Source: Halanaerobacter jeridensis
GTDB taxonomy: Bacteria; Bacillota; Halanaerobiia; Halobacteroidales; Halobacteroidaceae
DNA: 64,000 bases
Assembly: GCF_016908315.1 (NCBI RefSeq)
Contig: NZ_JAFBDQ010000012.1
Coordinates: 43,680 to 107,679 of the forward strand
Direction of reading: 5' to 3'
Positions 34,530 through 43,245 of the stretch are shown in pieces (positions within the stretch are counted from its first letter, which is position 1; each line of letters starts with the position of its first letter). A model generated the notes under the pieces. It saw only the letters and a program-made list of their open reading frames with translations, did not search any database and had not been told where the DNA came from. A program made the translations under genes and the position numbers.

Positions 34530-34540
34530 CTTAAACTCTG

Positions 34541-34568
34541 ACTCGGGTCTTTTGGGCCCGGGTTTTTT
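34541..34568 (+). terminator. Intrinsic terminator of tkt
   Basis: ACTCGGGTC (34541-34549) pairs with GGCCCGGGT with two G-T pairs, followed by six T. Confidence 0.88.
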
Positions 34569-34586
34569 ATTTTTTGCACATATCCC

Positions 34587-34615
34587 TTGACTATTTTATG
34601 GAAAATTATTATTAT
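34587..34615 (+). promoter_or_regulatory. Probable promoter of the subtilase gene
   Basis: TTGACT (34587-34592) and TATTAT (34610-34615) with a 17-base spacer, 31 bases upstream of the start codon. Confidence 0.6.
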
Positions 34616-34646
34616 ATTACTAAATAAAGGAAAGAGGGTGTGCTGA

Positions 34647-36449
34647 ATGAAGAAAGTTTTAATGTTCCTCTTAGGTGTAATATTGATAGTGTCTTTATTA
34701 GGTTGTTCAAGTACTCAAGATGAAGAATTGATGAGTGAGGATAGTCAAGAACAATTGGCACAGTATCAAGAAGGACAGCTAATAGTAGGGATTAAAGAAA
34801 AAGAAACAGGAATAAGTACGCAAAATGTTGAAAATTTAATTTCTACTCAAGCTAATCATCATCAACAAAGTATTGAAACTGATGGTTTTAAAGTTATAGA
34901 TTCGGTCTATGATTTTAGTGATTCAGATTCAATGACTACTCTTAGTAATGAAACAAAAGCAGAAATGGTCAAAACAATGGGATTTGTTTATACAGTAGAG
35001 TATGATCAAGAAAAATATGAATCCTATACACGAGCTAAAACTGCTTTGCAAGAATCTTTAAAAAAGTCAGGCAAAGAGATCAAGTATATAGAACCTAATT
35101 TTAAGTATTATGCAATTGGAGTTAAAAAGTTTCCAAAGATTCCAAGTCAAGAACAGCTTAGCAGTTCTGTAATTAAGGCGACTGCAATTAATAATCGTCA
35201 AACCTGGAATTATGGAATGATTAAAGCTCCTGAAACTTGGGATAGTATTACTAAAGGATCTAGTTCGGTTAAAATTGCTGTATTAGATACGGGAATAGAT
35301 TATGACCACGAAAGTTTAAGAAGATTAGTTGATAGCAATTTAGGTAGAAGTTTTGTCAGTTATTCTTTTAATGATGGTAATGGACATGGAACTCACGTTG
35401 CAGGTACGATTGCTAGTCAAGGTAGAGTTTCAGGAGTAATGCAAAATGCTACTTTAATTCCTGTTAAAGTTTTGGGAGACCAAGGTGGGGGTAGCTTAAG
35501 TGCTATTCAAAAAGGAATTTTGTATGCTGCGGATATAGGAGCAGATGTAATTAATATGTCTCTTGGCGGTGGTGGTTATTCGCGGGCTATGGCTGATGCT
35601 TGTCAAACTGCTGTTAATCGAGGCACAGTTGTTGTAGCTGCAAGTGGGAATGAAGGTCGCTCTAGTATTGCATATCCATCACGGTATAACAGTGTTATTG
35701 CTGTAGGAGCAGTAGATTCTAGAGGGAATAAAGCTAACTTTTCTAATTATGGCTCAGGATTAGAGGTTGTAGCGCCTGGAGTTAATATTTATAGTACTTA
35801 TGCTGGTAATCGATATAATAGTTTGTCTGGAACTTCAATGGCTACCCCTCACGTAGCTGGAGTAGTAGGTTTAATGAGAGCCGCCAATCCTAATGCTTCT
35901 GTAGGAGAAATTCGCTCAGCTTTACACAATACAGCTCAAAATGCAGGTAGCAGTACTTATTATGGCGAAGGAATTGTTAATGCTTATCAAGCAGTAAATG
36001 CTGTCTATAATGGTAATGATGACAATGATGATGTTCAGCCTTCTCCAGACCCAGACCCGAGTCCTAGTCGAAATCTTGCTTTGAATAAAGCAATTTCTGC
36101 TTCAGATAGTTACTCTTCTTATCAACCTGATAATGCTAATGATGGTAATACTAATGATACTTTTTGGGCTACAAGAGCTGATTATTATTCAGATTGGCTA
36201 ATGCTTAATTTGGGAGAAAGAAAAAGAGTTAATAAGGTACGAGTTAAATGGAGTGCTCAAAATTATGCTATAAATTATGGAATTTACTATTATGATAACG
36301 GTTGGCAGCTTGCTGCAAAAGTAAATCGTGGCGATGGTAATTGGGATGAGATTAAATTTGACCGGGCTATTAATGCTCAACATTTTTGCTTAATAGCAGA
36401 GGAAAATAATTCTTATTATTATACTGTTTATGAATTTGAATTATATTAA
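34647..36449 (+). CDS. Secreted subtilisin-like protease lipoprotein with C-terminal discoidin-like domain
   Basis: A 600-residue extracellular S8 serine protease. It has a lipoprotein signal peptide (lipobox SLLGC), a propeptide of inhibitor-I9 type up to about residue 160, and a catalytic domain with Asp214 in AVLDTGIDYDHE, His250 in GNGHGTHVAGT and Ser397 in SGTSMATPHVAG. An acidic Pro/Asp linker (about 455-475) leads to a C-terminal F5/8 type C (discoidin-like) domain (NLALNKAISASDSY, DGNTNDTFWATR, WLMLNLGERKRVNKVRV), which usually binds glycans or cell surfaces. All triad residues are present, so it should be active once processed. Lipid anchoring and the binding domain suggest degradation of particulate protein at the cell surface. 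Confidence 0.93.
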   Translation: MKKVLMFLLGVILIVSLLGCSSTQDEELMSEDSQEQLAQYQEGQLIVGIKEKETGISTQNVENLISTQANHHQQSIETDGFKVIDSVYDFSDSDSMTTLSNETKAEMVKTMGFVYTVEYDQEKYESYTRAKTALQESLKKSGKEIKYIEPNFKYYAIGVKKFPKIPSQEQLSSSVIKATAINNRQTWNYGMIKAPETWDSITKGSSSVKIAVLDTGIDYDHESLRRLVDSNLGRSFVSYSFNDGNGHGTHVAGTIASQGRVSGVMQNATLIPVKVLGDQGGGSLSAIQKGILYAADIGADVINMSLGGGGYSRAMADACQTAVNRGTVVVAASGNEGRSSIAYPSRYNSVIAVGAVDSRGNKANFSNYGSGLEVVAPGVNIYSTYAGNRYNSLSGTSMATPHVAGVVGLMRAANPNASVGEIRSALHNTAQNAGSSTYYGEGIVNAYQAVNAVYNGNDDNDDVQPSPDPDPSPSRNLALNKAISASDSYSSYQPDNANDGNTNDTFWATRADYYSDWLMLNLGERKRVNKVRVKWSAQNYAINYGIYYYDNGWQLAAKVNRGDGNWDEIKFDRAINAQHFCLIAEENNSYYYTVYEFELY

Positions 36450-36460
36450 GATTTATTTAA

Positions 36461-36496
36461 AGGCTCAGATTTTATCTGAGCCTGTTTTATTTTTTG
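36461..36496 (+). terminator. Intrinsic terminator of the subtilase gene
   Basis: AGGCTCAGAT (36461-36470) pairs with ATCTGAGCCT (36474-36483) around a short TTT loop, followed by T-rich sequence. Confidence 0.9.
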
Positions 36497-36625
36497 TTAA
36501 CGAGATTTTAACTTAAAGATAATTTTTTATTAATATATAGATGTTAAAATATATTTAAGTAAATCTACTAGAGAGAAGCAACTATAAAATAATCGATTAG
36601 ATATAGAAAGGAATTAAAATAAGAT

Positions 36626-38437
36626 ATGAAATTAAAAATAAGAGATAAGTTTATAATTCATGTAACTTTAATCTTATTTTTATTAACTTCTTTATTTACT
36701 TATTCAATTTTAGAGTTACAAAAACGGAATAAAAAGAAAGTGTTAGAACAAAAAATTAATCGTGATTTAAGAGCATTATCTACAATTAATCAAATTCCTC
36801 TATGGAATGTTGAGTATAAGACAATGAAGAAAAATTTGAATAGTTTTTTAGAAGACCCAGATATTGTTAGAATTTCTGTTTTTGACCACAGTGGTGCAGA
36901 GGTAATAGATTTAGAAAAAGAATATAATATTAAAACTGTAATTAAGAAAAAAGCTGCTGTTAATTATCAAAATCAAAAAATTGGTCTGATTGAAGTTTAT
37001 TTTACTACTCGGTATTTAGAAGAAAGTATCGATAAGATGAGAAACCACTTATTATTATGGGCTTTAGCGATTTATATTGTGATGGTTACTATTATAGTTA
37101 TTATTTCTAATATGGTTACTGAACCATTAAATAGGTTGGCCCATAATATCCATGAGCTGGACTTTAATAACCCCGAAAAGTTAACCACAGGAATAGAAAA
37201 AACAGATCTGCAAGAGGTAGATATGCTCTTGTCATCATATCAAGAGATGGTAGGAGAATTAGCAGCTGCATTTGAGGAATTGGATGCTAAAACTGAACGA
37301 TTAAATCAATCTTATCAAGAAGTAGAGAAAGTTAATAAGAATTTACAAGAGATTATCTCCTTATCCTCTTCACTTAGTAGTTCGGTTTTTGCCGAAGAGA
37401 AGGAAGAATTTTTACATGATTTATTAGAAAAAGCAAATAGTTTGATTTCTGAAGCAGATTATGGGAGTATCTATTTAGTGGAAGAGGGTAAAATAAATTA
37501 TATTGATGCTATTGGTCATAATTTAGAACAATTGCAAGAGTTAGATTTAAATAAAGAAAATTTTGAAATTAGTAATGAAGAAGTAGTAATTATTGATAAT
37601 ATTTCAGAAGAAGAAAATCTAAGTTTAGACTCTGAGACTGAGAATAAATTCTATAATGCAACTAAGAAGATGAAATCATCGCTTATTTTCAAATTATGTG
37701 TTAATGATAAATGGAAAGGTGGAATTTCTCTTGATATTGCTGAGGGTAGTGAAGCTGAGTTTGAAGCTGAAGCAATAGAAAGTATTACTGCTTTTGGTAA
37801 TTTAGCATCTGCTTTTTTAACCATGAAGAATCATCGCGATATACATGAGAAATTTCAGCAAGAGTTAATTATGTCGTTCATTAAATTATTAGAGTTATAT
37901 GATAAATATACTAAAGGTCATTCACAAGGTGTAGCTAATTTATGTTTTGAAATTGCAGAAGGCATGGGTTTAGATGAAGAAACTGTTAATTTAGCTTACT
38001 GGTCAGGAATGCTGCATGATATTGGTAAGATACTAGTCGATAAAGATATTTTGAACAAACCGTCTAGATTGACTGATGATGAATATGAAGAGATAAAATA
38101 TCATTCTAATTATGGGTATCAAGTTTTAAAGGAATCTTCTTCCTCAGAATTAAGGACAATTGCTAATTATATAAGGTATCACCATGAAAGATGGGATGGT
38201 GGTGGATATCCGGAAGGATTAGCAGGAGAAGAAATCCCATTAATTTCAAGAATTATTTGTGTTGCTGATACGTGGAATACAATGCGGACTGATAGACCTT
38301 ATCGTGAAAAATTATCCCGAGTTAAAGCAATTGAGGAATTAAAAGATAATAAGGGAACTCAGTTTGCGCCAGAAGTAGTTGATGTGTTTTTGGATTTGTT
38401 GAACTGTGATAAAAATCAAAATAAATGTATAATCTAA
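36626..38437 (+). CDS. Membrane sensor with HAMP, GAF and HD-GYP domains (c-di-GMP phosphodiesterase)
   Basis: A 603-residue membrane sensor. TM1 is about residues 9-28 and TM2 about 142-164, enclosing an extracytoplasmic region of about 110 residues. A HAMP domain (about 165-217), coiled coil, GAF-like domain (about 250-395) and HD-GYP domain (about 415-590) follow. The hydrolase motifs GMLHDIGKI, YHHERWDGGGYPEGL and ICVADTWNTM are complete, so hydrolysis of c-di-GMP is expected. The start is preceded by AAAGGA. It stands alone between two terminators. The sensed signal is unknown. Confidence 0.93.
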   Translation: MKLKIRDKFIIHVTLILFLLTSLFTYSILELQKRNKKKVLEQKINRDLRALSTINQIPLWNVEYKTMKKNLNSFLEDPDIVRISVFDHSGAEVIDLEKEYNIKTVIKKKAAVNYQNQKIGLIEVYFTTRYLEESIDKMRNHLLLWALAIYIVMVTIIVIISNMVTEPLNRLAHNIHELDFNNPEKLTTGIEKTDLQEVDMLLSSYQEMVGELAAAFEELDAKTERLNQSYQEVEKVNKNLQEIISLSSSLSSSVFAEEKEEFLHDLLEKANSLISEADYGSIYLVEEGKINYIDAIGHNLEQLQELDLNKENFEISNEEVVIIDNISEEENLSLDSETENKFYNATKKMKSSLIFKLCVNDKWKGGISLDIAEGSEAEFEAEAIESITAFGNLASAFLTMKNHRDIHEKFQQELIMSFIKLLELYDKYTKGHSQGVANLCFEIAEGMGLDEETVNLAYWSGMLHDIGKILVDKDILNKPSRLTDDEYEEIKYHSNYGYQVLKESSSSELRTIANYIRYHHERWDGGGYPEGLAGEEIPLISRIICVADTWNTMRTDRPYREKLSRVKAIEELKDNKGTQFAPEVVDVFLDLLNCDKNQNKCII

Positions 38438-38440
38438 TCG

Positions 38441-38480
38441 ATAGATCCCAGGATTAAATCCTGAGATCTATTTTATTTTT
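38441..38480 (+). terminator. Intrinsic terminator of the HD-GYP gene
   Basis: ATAGATCCCAGGAT (38441-38454) pairs with 38458-38471 with one mismatch, followed by a T-rich tract. Confidence 0.88.
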
Positions 38481-38612
38481 TAGTGATATAGTTGATAAAA
38501 GTAATTGAGTTCTTTATAATTAAGTTGAATCGTTGCAAAAGAATTACATTAATAGAGAAAAAGAAAGATACATAGCTGAGAGTATTATACTAAATTTTGA
38601 GGAGGAAAAAAG

Positions 38613-40295
38613 ATGAATGTAAGTAAAGAATGGTGGAAAGAAGCAGTTGTTTATCAAATTTATACGCGGAGTTTTAATGATACAAATGGTGATGGAATTG
38701 GAGATTTGCAAGGAATTATTGAAAAGGCAGATTATTTAAATAAATTAGGAATTGATGTAGTCTGGTTAAATCCAGTTTACCAATCGCCAAATGATGATAA
38801 TGGTTATGATATTAGTGATTATCAAGATATTATGGATGATTTTGGTACTTTAGAAGATTGGGAAGAGTTATTAGAAGCATTACACCAGCGTGGAATTAAA
38901 TTGATTATGGATTTAGTAGTTAATCATACTTCTGATGAACATGAATGGTTTCTAAAGTCTAAATCATCTAAAGATAGTGACTACCGTGATTATTATTATT
39001 GGCGTCCAGGGCAAGATGGGAATCCACCTAATAATTGGGGCTCATTTTTTGATGATACAGCTTGGGATTATGATGAAGCAACGGAAGAATATTATTTACA
39101 CTTATTCTCTAAAAAACAGCCTGATTTGAATTGGCGAAATCCTGAAGTGCGCGAAGAAGTTTATGAGATGATGACGTGGTGGTTAGATAAAGGGATTGAT
39201 GGTTTTAGAATGGATGTGATTAATATGATTTCCAAACCTGATGGTCTGCCAGATGGAGAAGAAGGTCCAGGTGTAAATGGCTTTGACCAATTTGTGAATG
39301 GTCCACGGGTTCATGAGTATTTAAAAGAGATGAATCAAGAAGTTTTGAGTAATTATGATATTATGACTGTAGGAGAAACGCCGGGAGTTAGTCCTAAAGA
39401 AGGAGCTAAATACGTAGGAGAAGATCGAGATGAATTAAATATGGTCTTCCAATTTGAGCACGTTGATATTGATGTTGGTCCGGATGGGAAATGGGGTAAA
39501 ATTGATGAATGGCAGTTAACAGATTTAAAAGAGATTATGAGCAAGTGGCAGTATGAGATGGAAGAAAGAGATGGTTGGAATAGCCTGTATCTAAATAATC
39601 ATGATCAACCGCGGATGGTGTCTCGCTTTGGAGATGATGAAGAATATCGTCGTGAATCAGCGAAGATGTTAGCTACTTTTCTTCATACTTTACAAGGCAC
39701 GCCTTATATTTATCAAGGTGAGGAAATCGGCATGACTAATTGTCCTTTTCAAGATATTGAGGAAGTAGATGATATAGAAACTGTGAACAATTTTGAGGAT
39801 ATTAAAGAAAGTGCTGGAGGTTACGAAGAAGCAATGGAAGTAGTGCGTTATCGTAGTCGTGATCATGCCCGAACTCCAATGCAGTGGAATGATAGTCAGA
39901 ATGCTGGGTTTACTACTGGAGAACCGTGGTTAAAAGTTAATCCTAATTATACTGAAATCAATGTGGAATCTGCTTTAGAAGATGAAGAGTCAGTTTTTCA
40001 TTATTATCAGCAGTTAATTGAATTGAGGGATCAGTATCCTATTTTGGTTTATGGGCAGTATGAATTGATTTTAGATGATGACCAAGAAATCTATGCTTAT
40101 ACGAGAACTTTAGAAGACGAACAACTATTAGTTATACTTAACTTCTTTGACGGCGAGCCGGAATTTGATTTACCGTCAGAAATTGAGTTTGAAGAAAAAG
40201 AATTGTTAATTAGCAATTATGATGTAGATGAAGCTGAAAGTATTGAACACTTCCTGCTGCAGCCTTATGAAGCTAGAGTGTATAAACTGAAATAA
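38613..40295 (+). CDS. malL: Oligo-1,6-glucosidase (GH13)
   Basis: A cytoplasmic GH13 alpha-glucosidase (560 residues) that hydrolyses isomaltose-type oligosaccharides. The N-terminal WWKEAVVYQIYTRSFNDTNG and DLVVNHTSDEH are conserved regions. The nucleophile Asp201 lies in GFRMDVINMISK, the acid/base Glu255 in TVGETPG and the stabiliser Asp331 in NNHDQPR. Val after the nucleophile (MDVIN) is the known marker of alpha-1,6 preference in the GH13_31 group. TPMQWNDSQNAGFT is the usual C-terminal barrel motif. AGGAGG precedes the ATG. No sugar transporter or regulator is adjacent. The symbol is by family analogy; trehalose-6-phosphate hydrolase is a less likely alternative. Confidence 0.9.
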   Translation: MNVSKEWWKEAVVYQIYTRSFNDTNGDGIGDLQGIIEKADYLNKLGIDVVWLNPVYQSPNDDNGYDISDYQDIMDDFGTLEDWEELLEALHQRGIKLIMDLVVNHTSDEHEWFLKSKSSKDSDYRDYYYWRPGQDGNPPNNWGSFFDDTAWDYDEATEEYYLHLFSKKQPDLNWRNPEVREEVYEMMTWWLDKGIDGFRMDVINMISKPDGLPDGEEGPGVNGFDQFVNGPRVHEYLKEMNQEVLSNYDIMTVGETPGVSPKEGAKYVGEDRDELNMVFQFEHVDIDVGPDGKWGKIDEWQLTDLKEIMSKWQYEMEERDGWNSLYLNNHDQPRMVSRFGDDEEYRRESAKMLATFLHTLQGTPYIYQGEEIGMTNCPFQDIEEVDDIETVNNFEDIKESAGGYEEAMEVVRYRSRDHARTPMQWNDSQNAGFTTGEPWLKVNPNYTEINVESALEDEESVFHYYQQLIELRDQYPILVYGQYELILDDDQEIYAYTRTLEDEQLLVILNFFDGEPEFDLPSEIEFEEKELLISNYDVDEAESIEHFLLQPYEARVYKLK

Positions 40296-40329
40296 TCTAG
40301 AAAATATTAAATAGATATTAATTTCATCA

Positions 40330-40366
40330 TAATCAAGGACTATTGGAAAGTGGTCCTTGATTATTT
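40330..40366 (+). terminator. Terminator-like hairpin after malL
   Basis: TAATCAAGGAC (40330-40340) pairs with GTCCTTGATTA (40352-40363 region), with only a modest T content after it. Confidence 0.7.
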
Positions 40367-40498
40367 AATTTGATAAAATTTTTAAAATAAGAACTTATTA
40401 GAACAATTTTCTCTTAATTAAAGCAGGAACTAAGCTCTTTAGTCTTGAAAGCAGTTAATAGCCTTGCTAATATAGTTAGGAACTATAAGGAGGGTTAA

Positions 40499-40741
40499 AT
40501 TATCTTAACAATTAAGTGTGCTAAATGTAAAAGTAAATTATTAAAATATAAAAAAATTGGTTCAGGGCAAGTTTTACGGTGTTGGGAGAGTAAAATCCGT
40601 AAAATTTATGGTGAATTAGAGAATGATAAATTATATTGTCCTCAGTGTGGTAATTTGATTGCTGAAGTTCGTACTGACAGGGAAGAAAATTATCTGAAGA
40701 TGGAGCAGAGTCAATTTACATTTAGCGGGCATAAAATTTAG
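40499..40741 (+). CDS. Small zinc-ribbon protein with apparent ATT start codon
   Basis: An 80-codon frame encodes a zinc-ribbon-like protein: IKCAKCKSKLLKY at the N-terminus and LYCPQCGNLIAEV in the middle give two CxxC knuckles. The frame opens directly after a TAA at 40496-40498, and no ATG, GTG or TTG exists before the first knuckle. A near-perfect ribosome-binding site AAGGAGGG (40487-40494) lies 4 bases before ATT 40499 and 7 before ATC 40502. Initiation at AUU (or AUC) is therefore the best reading; AUU starts are known from infC. Function unknown; short phage Com-like or generic zinc-ribbon proteins are possible relatives. It precedes topA on the same strand. Confidence 0.7.
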   Translation: MILTIKCAKCKSKLLKYKKIGSGQVLRCWESKIRKIYGELENDKLYCPQCGNLIAEVRTDREENYLKMEQSQFTFSGHKI

Positions 40742-40952
40742 CTTCAGATTTTATCTAGCTATGTTATAATAGAGCTAAAGAAAGTAGCGAAAATAAAATT
40801 AATTAGTTGATAAAAGGATAAATATGTTAAAAAAAGAAGGAAATATGATAAATGTCTATAATAAATAACTATATAAATCTTAATTTATTTTATTTATGCT
40901 ATAATTTATCTTATAATAAAGATTAAAGTTTAGAGAAAGGAGCTAAGTGGTA

Positions 40953-43190
40953 ATGGGATATAATTTAGTAGTTGTAGAAAGTCCAGCTAAAGCTAAAACT
41001 ATAGGTAAATATTTAGGGCAGGGCTATCAAGTTCAATCTAGTCTAGGTCACTTTAGAGATTTACCTAAAAAAGAACTAGCAGTAGATGTTGAAAATAATT
41101 TTGAACCAACTTATGTAATTACCAATAAAAAGGCAGTAAATAATTTAGAGGAACATTATCAAAATGCTGATATGGTCTATATAGCTAGTGACCCTGATCG
41201 AGAAGGAGAAGCAATTGGTTGGCATGTAAAGAAAGTTCTTGATTTGGATACTGGTGAATATCAACGAGTCACATTTAATGAAATTACTAAAACTGGTATT
41301 AAGAGAGGGATTGAAAATCCTCGTGATATAGATATGGATCGTGTTAATTCCCAGCAGACCCGAAGAATTTTAGATCGCTTAGTAGGATATAAACTGTCAC
41401 CTTTGTTGTGGAAGTTTATTAGAAGAGGATTATCAGCGGGGCGAGTGCAGAGTGTAGCCTTGAAGATGGTAGTGGAATTAGAAAGAGAAATTGAGGCCTT
41501 TGAGCCTGATGATTATTGGACGATTAAAGGAGATTTTGCAGATAATTTAGAAGGGTTTAAATTAAACAAAGTAGCTGATGAGAAGATAAAGAAGGCTAGA
41601 TTGTGGGAAAAAAAGAAAGTAAATACCCTAGAGGAGAACTTGGCCCAGGGGGATCAATTTGAAATTACGGGCTTAAATACTGAACAGAAGAAAAAATATC
41701 CTTATCCGCCGTTTACTACTTCTACTTTACAGCAGACTGCTTATAAGACACTGCGTTTTTCTTCTAAGAAAACGATGTATTTAGCACAGCAGTTATATGA
41801 AGGTATAGAAGTAAATGGGGAAACAGTAGGTTTGATCACTTATATGCGTACAGATAGTGTAAGAGTTAGTAATCAAGCTAAAGGGCAAGCGCAGAAGTAT
41901 ATTAAAGATCGTTTTGGTGAGGAATACACTTATAGTTATTCTCGTAGTGTATCCAAGAATGCTCAAGATGGTCACGAAGCTATTCGACCTACTTCTATTT
42001 ATCGAACTCCTCAGAAGGTGCGCGGTAGTTTAACAGAAGACCAATATAAATTATATAATTTAATTTGGAATAGCTTTTTAAATTCACAGTTAGCTCCGAT
42101 GGAATATCAACAATTAGAAATTTTAACTGAAAAAGATAATTATCAATTTAGAGGATTAGTTAATAAGATTACCTTTGATGGCTATTTTAGTAATTTAAAT
42201 AGTGATAATTCCAATTATAAGAGCGAGCTTCCTACCTTAAAAGAAGGGGAGACAGTTGATTTATCTAAATTAGATATCAAAGATAAACAAACTAAACCAC
42301 CTAAACGATATACAGAAAGTAGAATGGTTAAAACCTTAGAGAAAGAAAATATTGGACGTCCATCAACCTTTAGTAATATTATTTCTACTTTAAAAAAGCG
42401 GAAGTATGTTAAAGTGAGTAAAGGGAAGTTCTATCCAACTACCTTAGGGATTACTGTTAATGATTTTTTAGTTGATCACTTTCCTAATCTAATTAATATT
42501 GATTTCACGGCCGAAATGGAAGAAGGATTAGATGCTATTAGTAAAGGTGATAAGAACTGGAAAGAGTATTTACAGCAATTCTGGGAACAATTTGAACCAG
42601 AATTAGAAGAGTTAGAAGAAAAAGAAGTTGATAAAACTGAGTATCAAATTAAAACTGATATGAAATGTTCTGAATGCGGTGCAGATATGGTGCTCAAAGA
42701 AGGTAAAACAGGTAAGTTTTTAGGTTGTTCTAATTACCCTGATTGTAATAATACTGTTAATATCCCTGATGGAATTAGAATTGATAGTCGTCAGATTAAG
42801 GATAATTATTTAAAAGTTAAAGATCGAATTGAGAAAAAACGCAAAGAGGCAGAAGAAAAGAAGAAGAATATAGTAGAAACAGATTATACTTGTTCTAATG
42901 GTAATCCTCTGGTTGTCCGTGAAGGGAGACAAGGTAAGTTTTTAGGTTGTAGTGAATTTCCAAACTGTGGTTGTGGTGATACAGTTAGTATCCCTGATGG
43001 ATTTGAATTACCAAAAGGAGAAAAAATTGAAATTAAAGCTGACTTAGAGAAGTATAAAGAAGAAGGTGGTAAGTATGGTCACTGCCCTGAATGTGGAGGT
43101 TTATTACGGAAAATAACCACTAAACGAGGTTCTTTTTTAGGATGTAGTAATTATCCTAAATGTAAGCATACTGAACAATTAGATGATTAA
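40953..43190 (+). CDS. topA: DNA topoisomerase I
   Basis: A type IA topoisomerase that relaxes negative supercoils. The Toprim domain starts LVVVESPAKAKTIGKYL and contains DPDREGEAIGWH; the catalytic tyrosine is about Tyr297 in GLITYMRTDSVRVS. HEAIRPTS and the cleavage-domain motif GRPSTFSNIISTLKKR are present. Three C-terminal zinc-ribbon repeats follow; the first and third have four cysteines, whereas the middle one keeps only part of its first knuckle (YTCSNGNPLVV). The ATG at 40953 gives the canonical N-terminus; an in-frame GTG at 40947 is also within reach of AAAGGAG. It is not next to dprA here. Confidence 0.97.
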   Translation: MGYNLVVVESPAKAKTIGKYLGQGYQVQSSLGHFRDLPKKELAVDVENNFEPTYVITNKKAVNNLEEHYQNADMVYIASDPDREGEAIGWHVKKVLDLDTGEYQRVTFNEITKTGIKRGIENPRDIDMDRVNSQQTRRILDRLVGYKLSPLLWKFIRRGLSAGRVQSVALKMVVELEREIEAFEPDDYWTIKGDFADNLEGFKLNKVADEKIKKARLWEKKKVNTLEENLAQGDQFEITGLNTEQKKKYPYPPFTTSTLQQTAYKTLRFSSKKTMYLAQQLYEGIEVNGETVGLITYMRTDSVRVSNQAKGQAQKYIKDRFGEEYTYSYSRSVSKNAQDGHEAIRPTSIYRTPQKVRGSLTEDQYKLYNLIWNSFLNSQLAPMEYQQLEILTEKDNYQFRGLVNKITFDGYFSNLNSDNSNYKSELPTLKEGETVDLSKLDIKDKQTKPPKRYTESRMVKTLEKENIGRPSTFSNIISTLKKRKYVKVSKGKFYPTTLGITVNDFLVDHFPNLINIDFTAEMEEGLDAISKGDKNWKEYLQQFWEQFEPELEELEEKEVDKTEYQIKTDMKCSECGADMVLKEGKTGKFLGCSNYPDCNNTVNIPDGIRIDSRQIKDNYLKVKDRIEKKRKEAEEKKKNIVETDYTCSNGNPLVVREGRQGKFLGCSEFPNCGCGDTVSIPDGFELPKGEKIEIKADLEKYKEEGGKYGHCPECGGLLRKITTKRGSFLGCSNYPKCKHTEQLDD

Positions 43191-43245
43191 GTAAAGAAGT
43201 TTTTAGTTGCTTTGAGGTCAGTTTTTAAGCTGGGAGGGATATAGT

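Noticed and set aside
40741..40952. Additional small gene between the zinc-ribbon gene and topA
   Set aside because: Only very short frames with A-rich codons were found; the stretch holds candidate TATAAT elements for topA but no coding signal.
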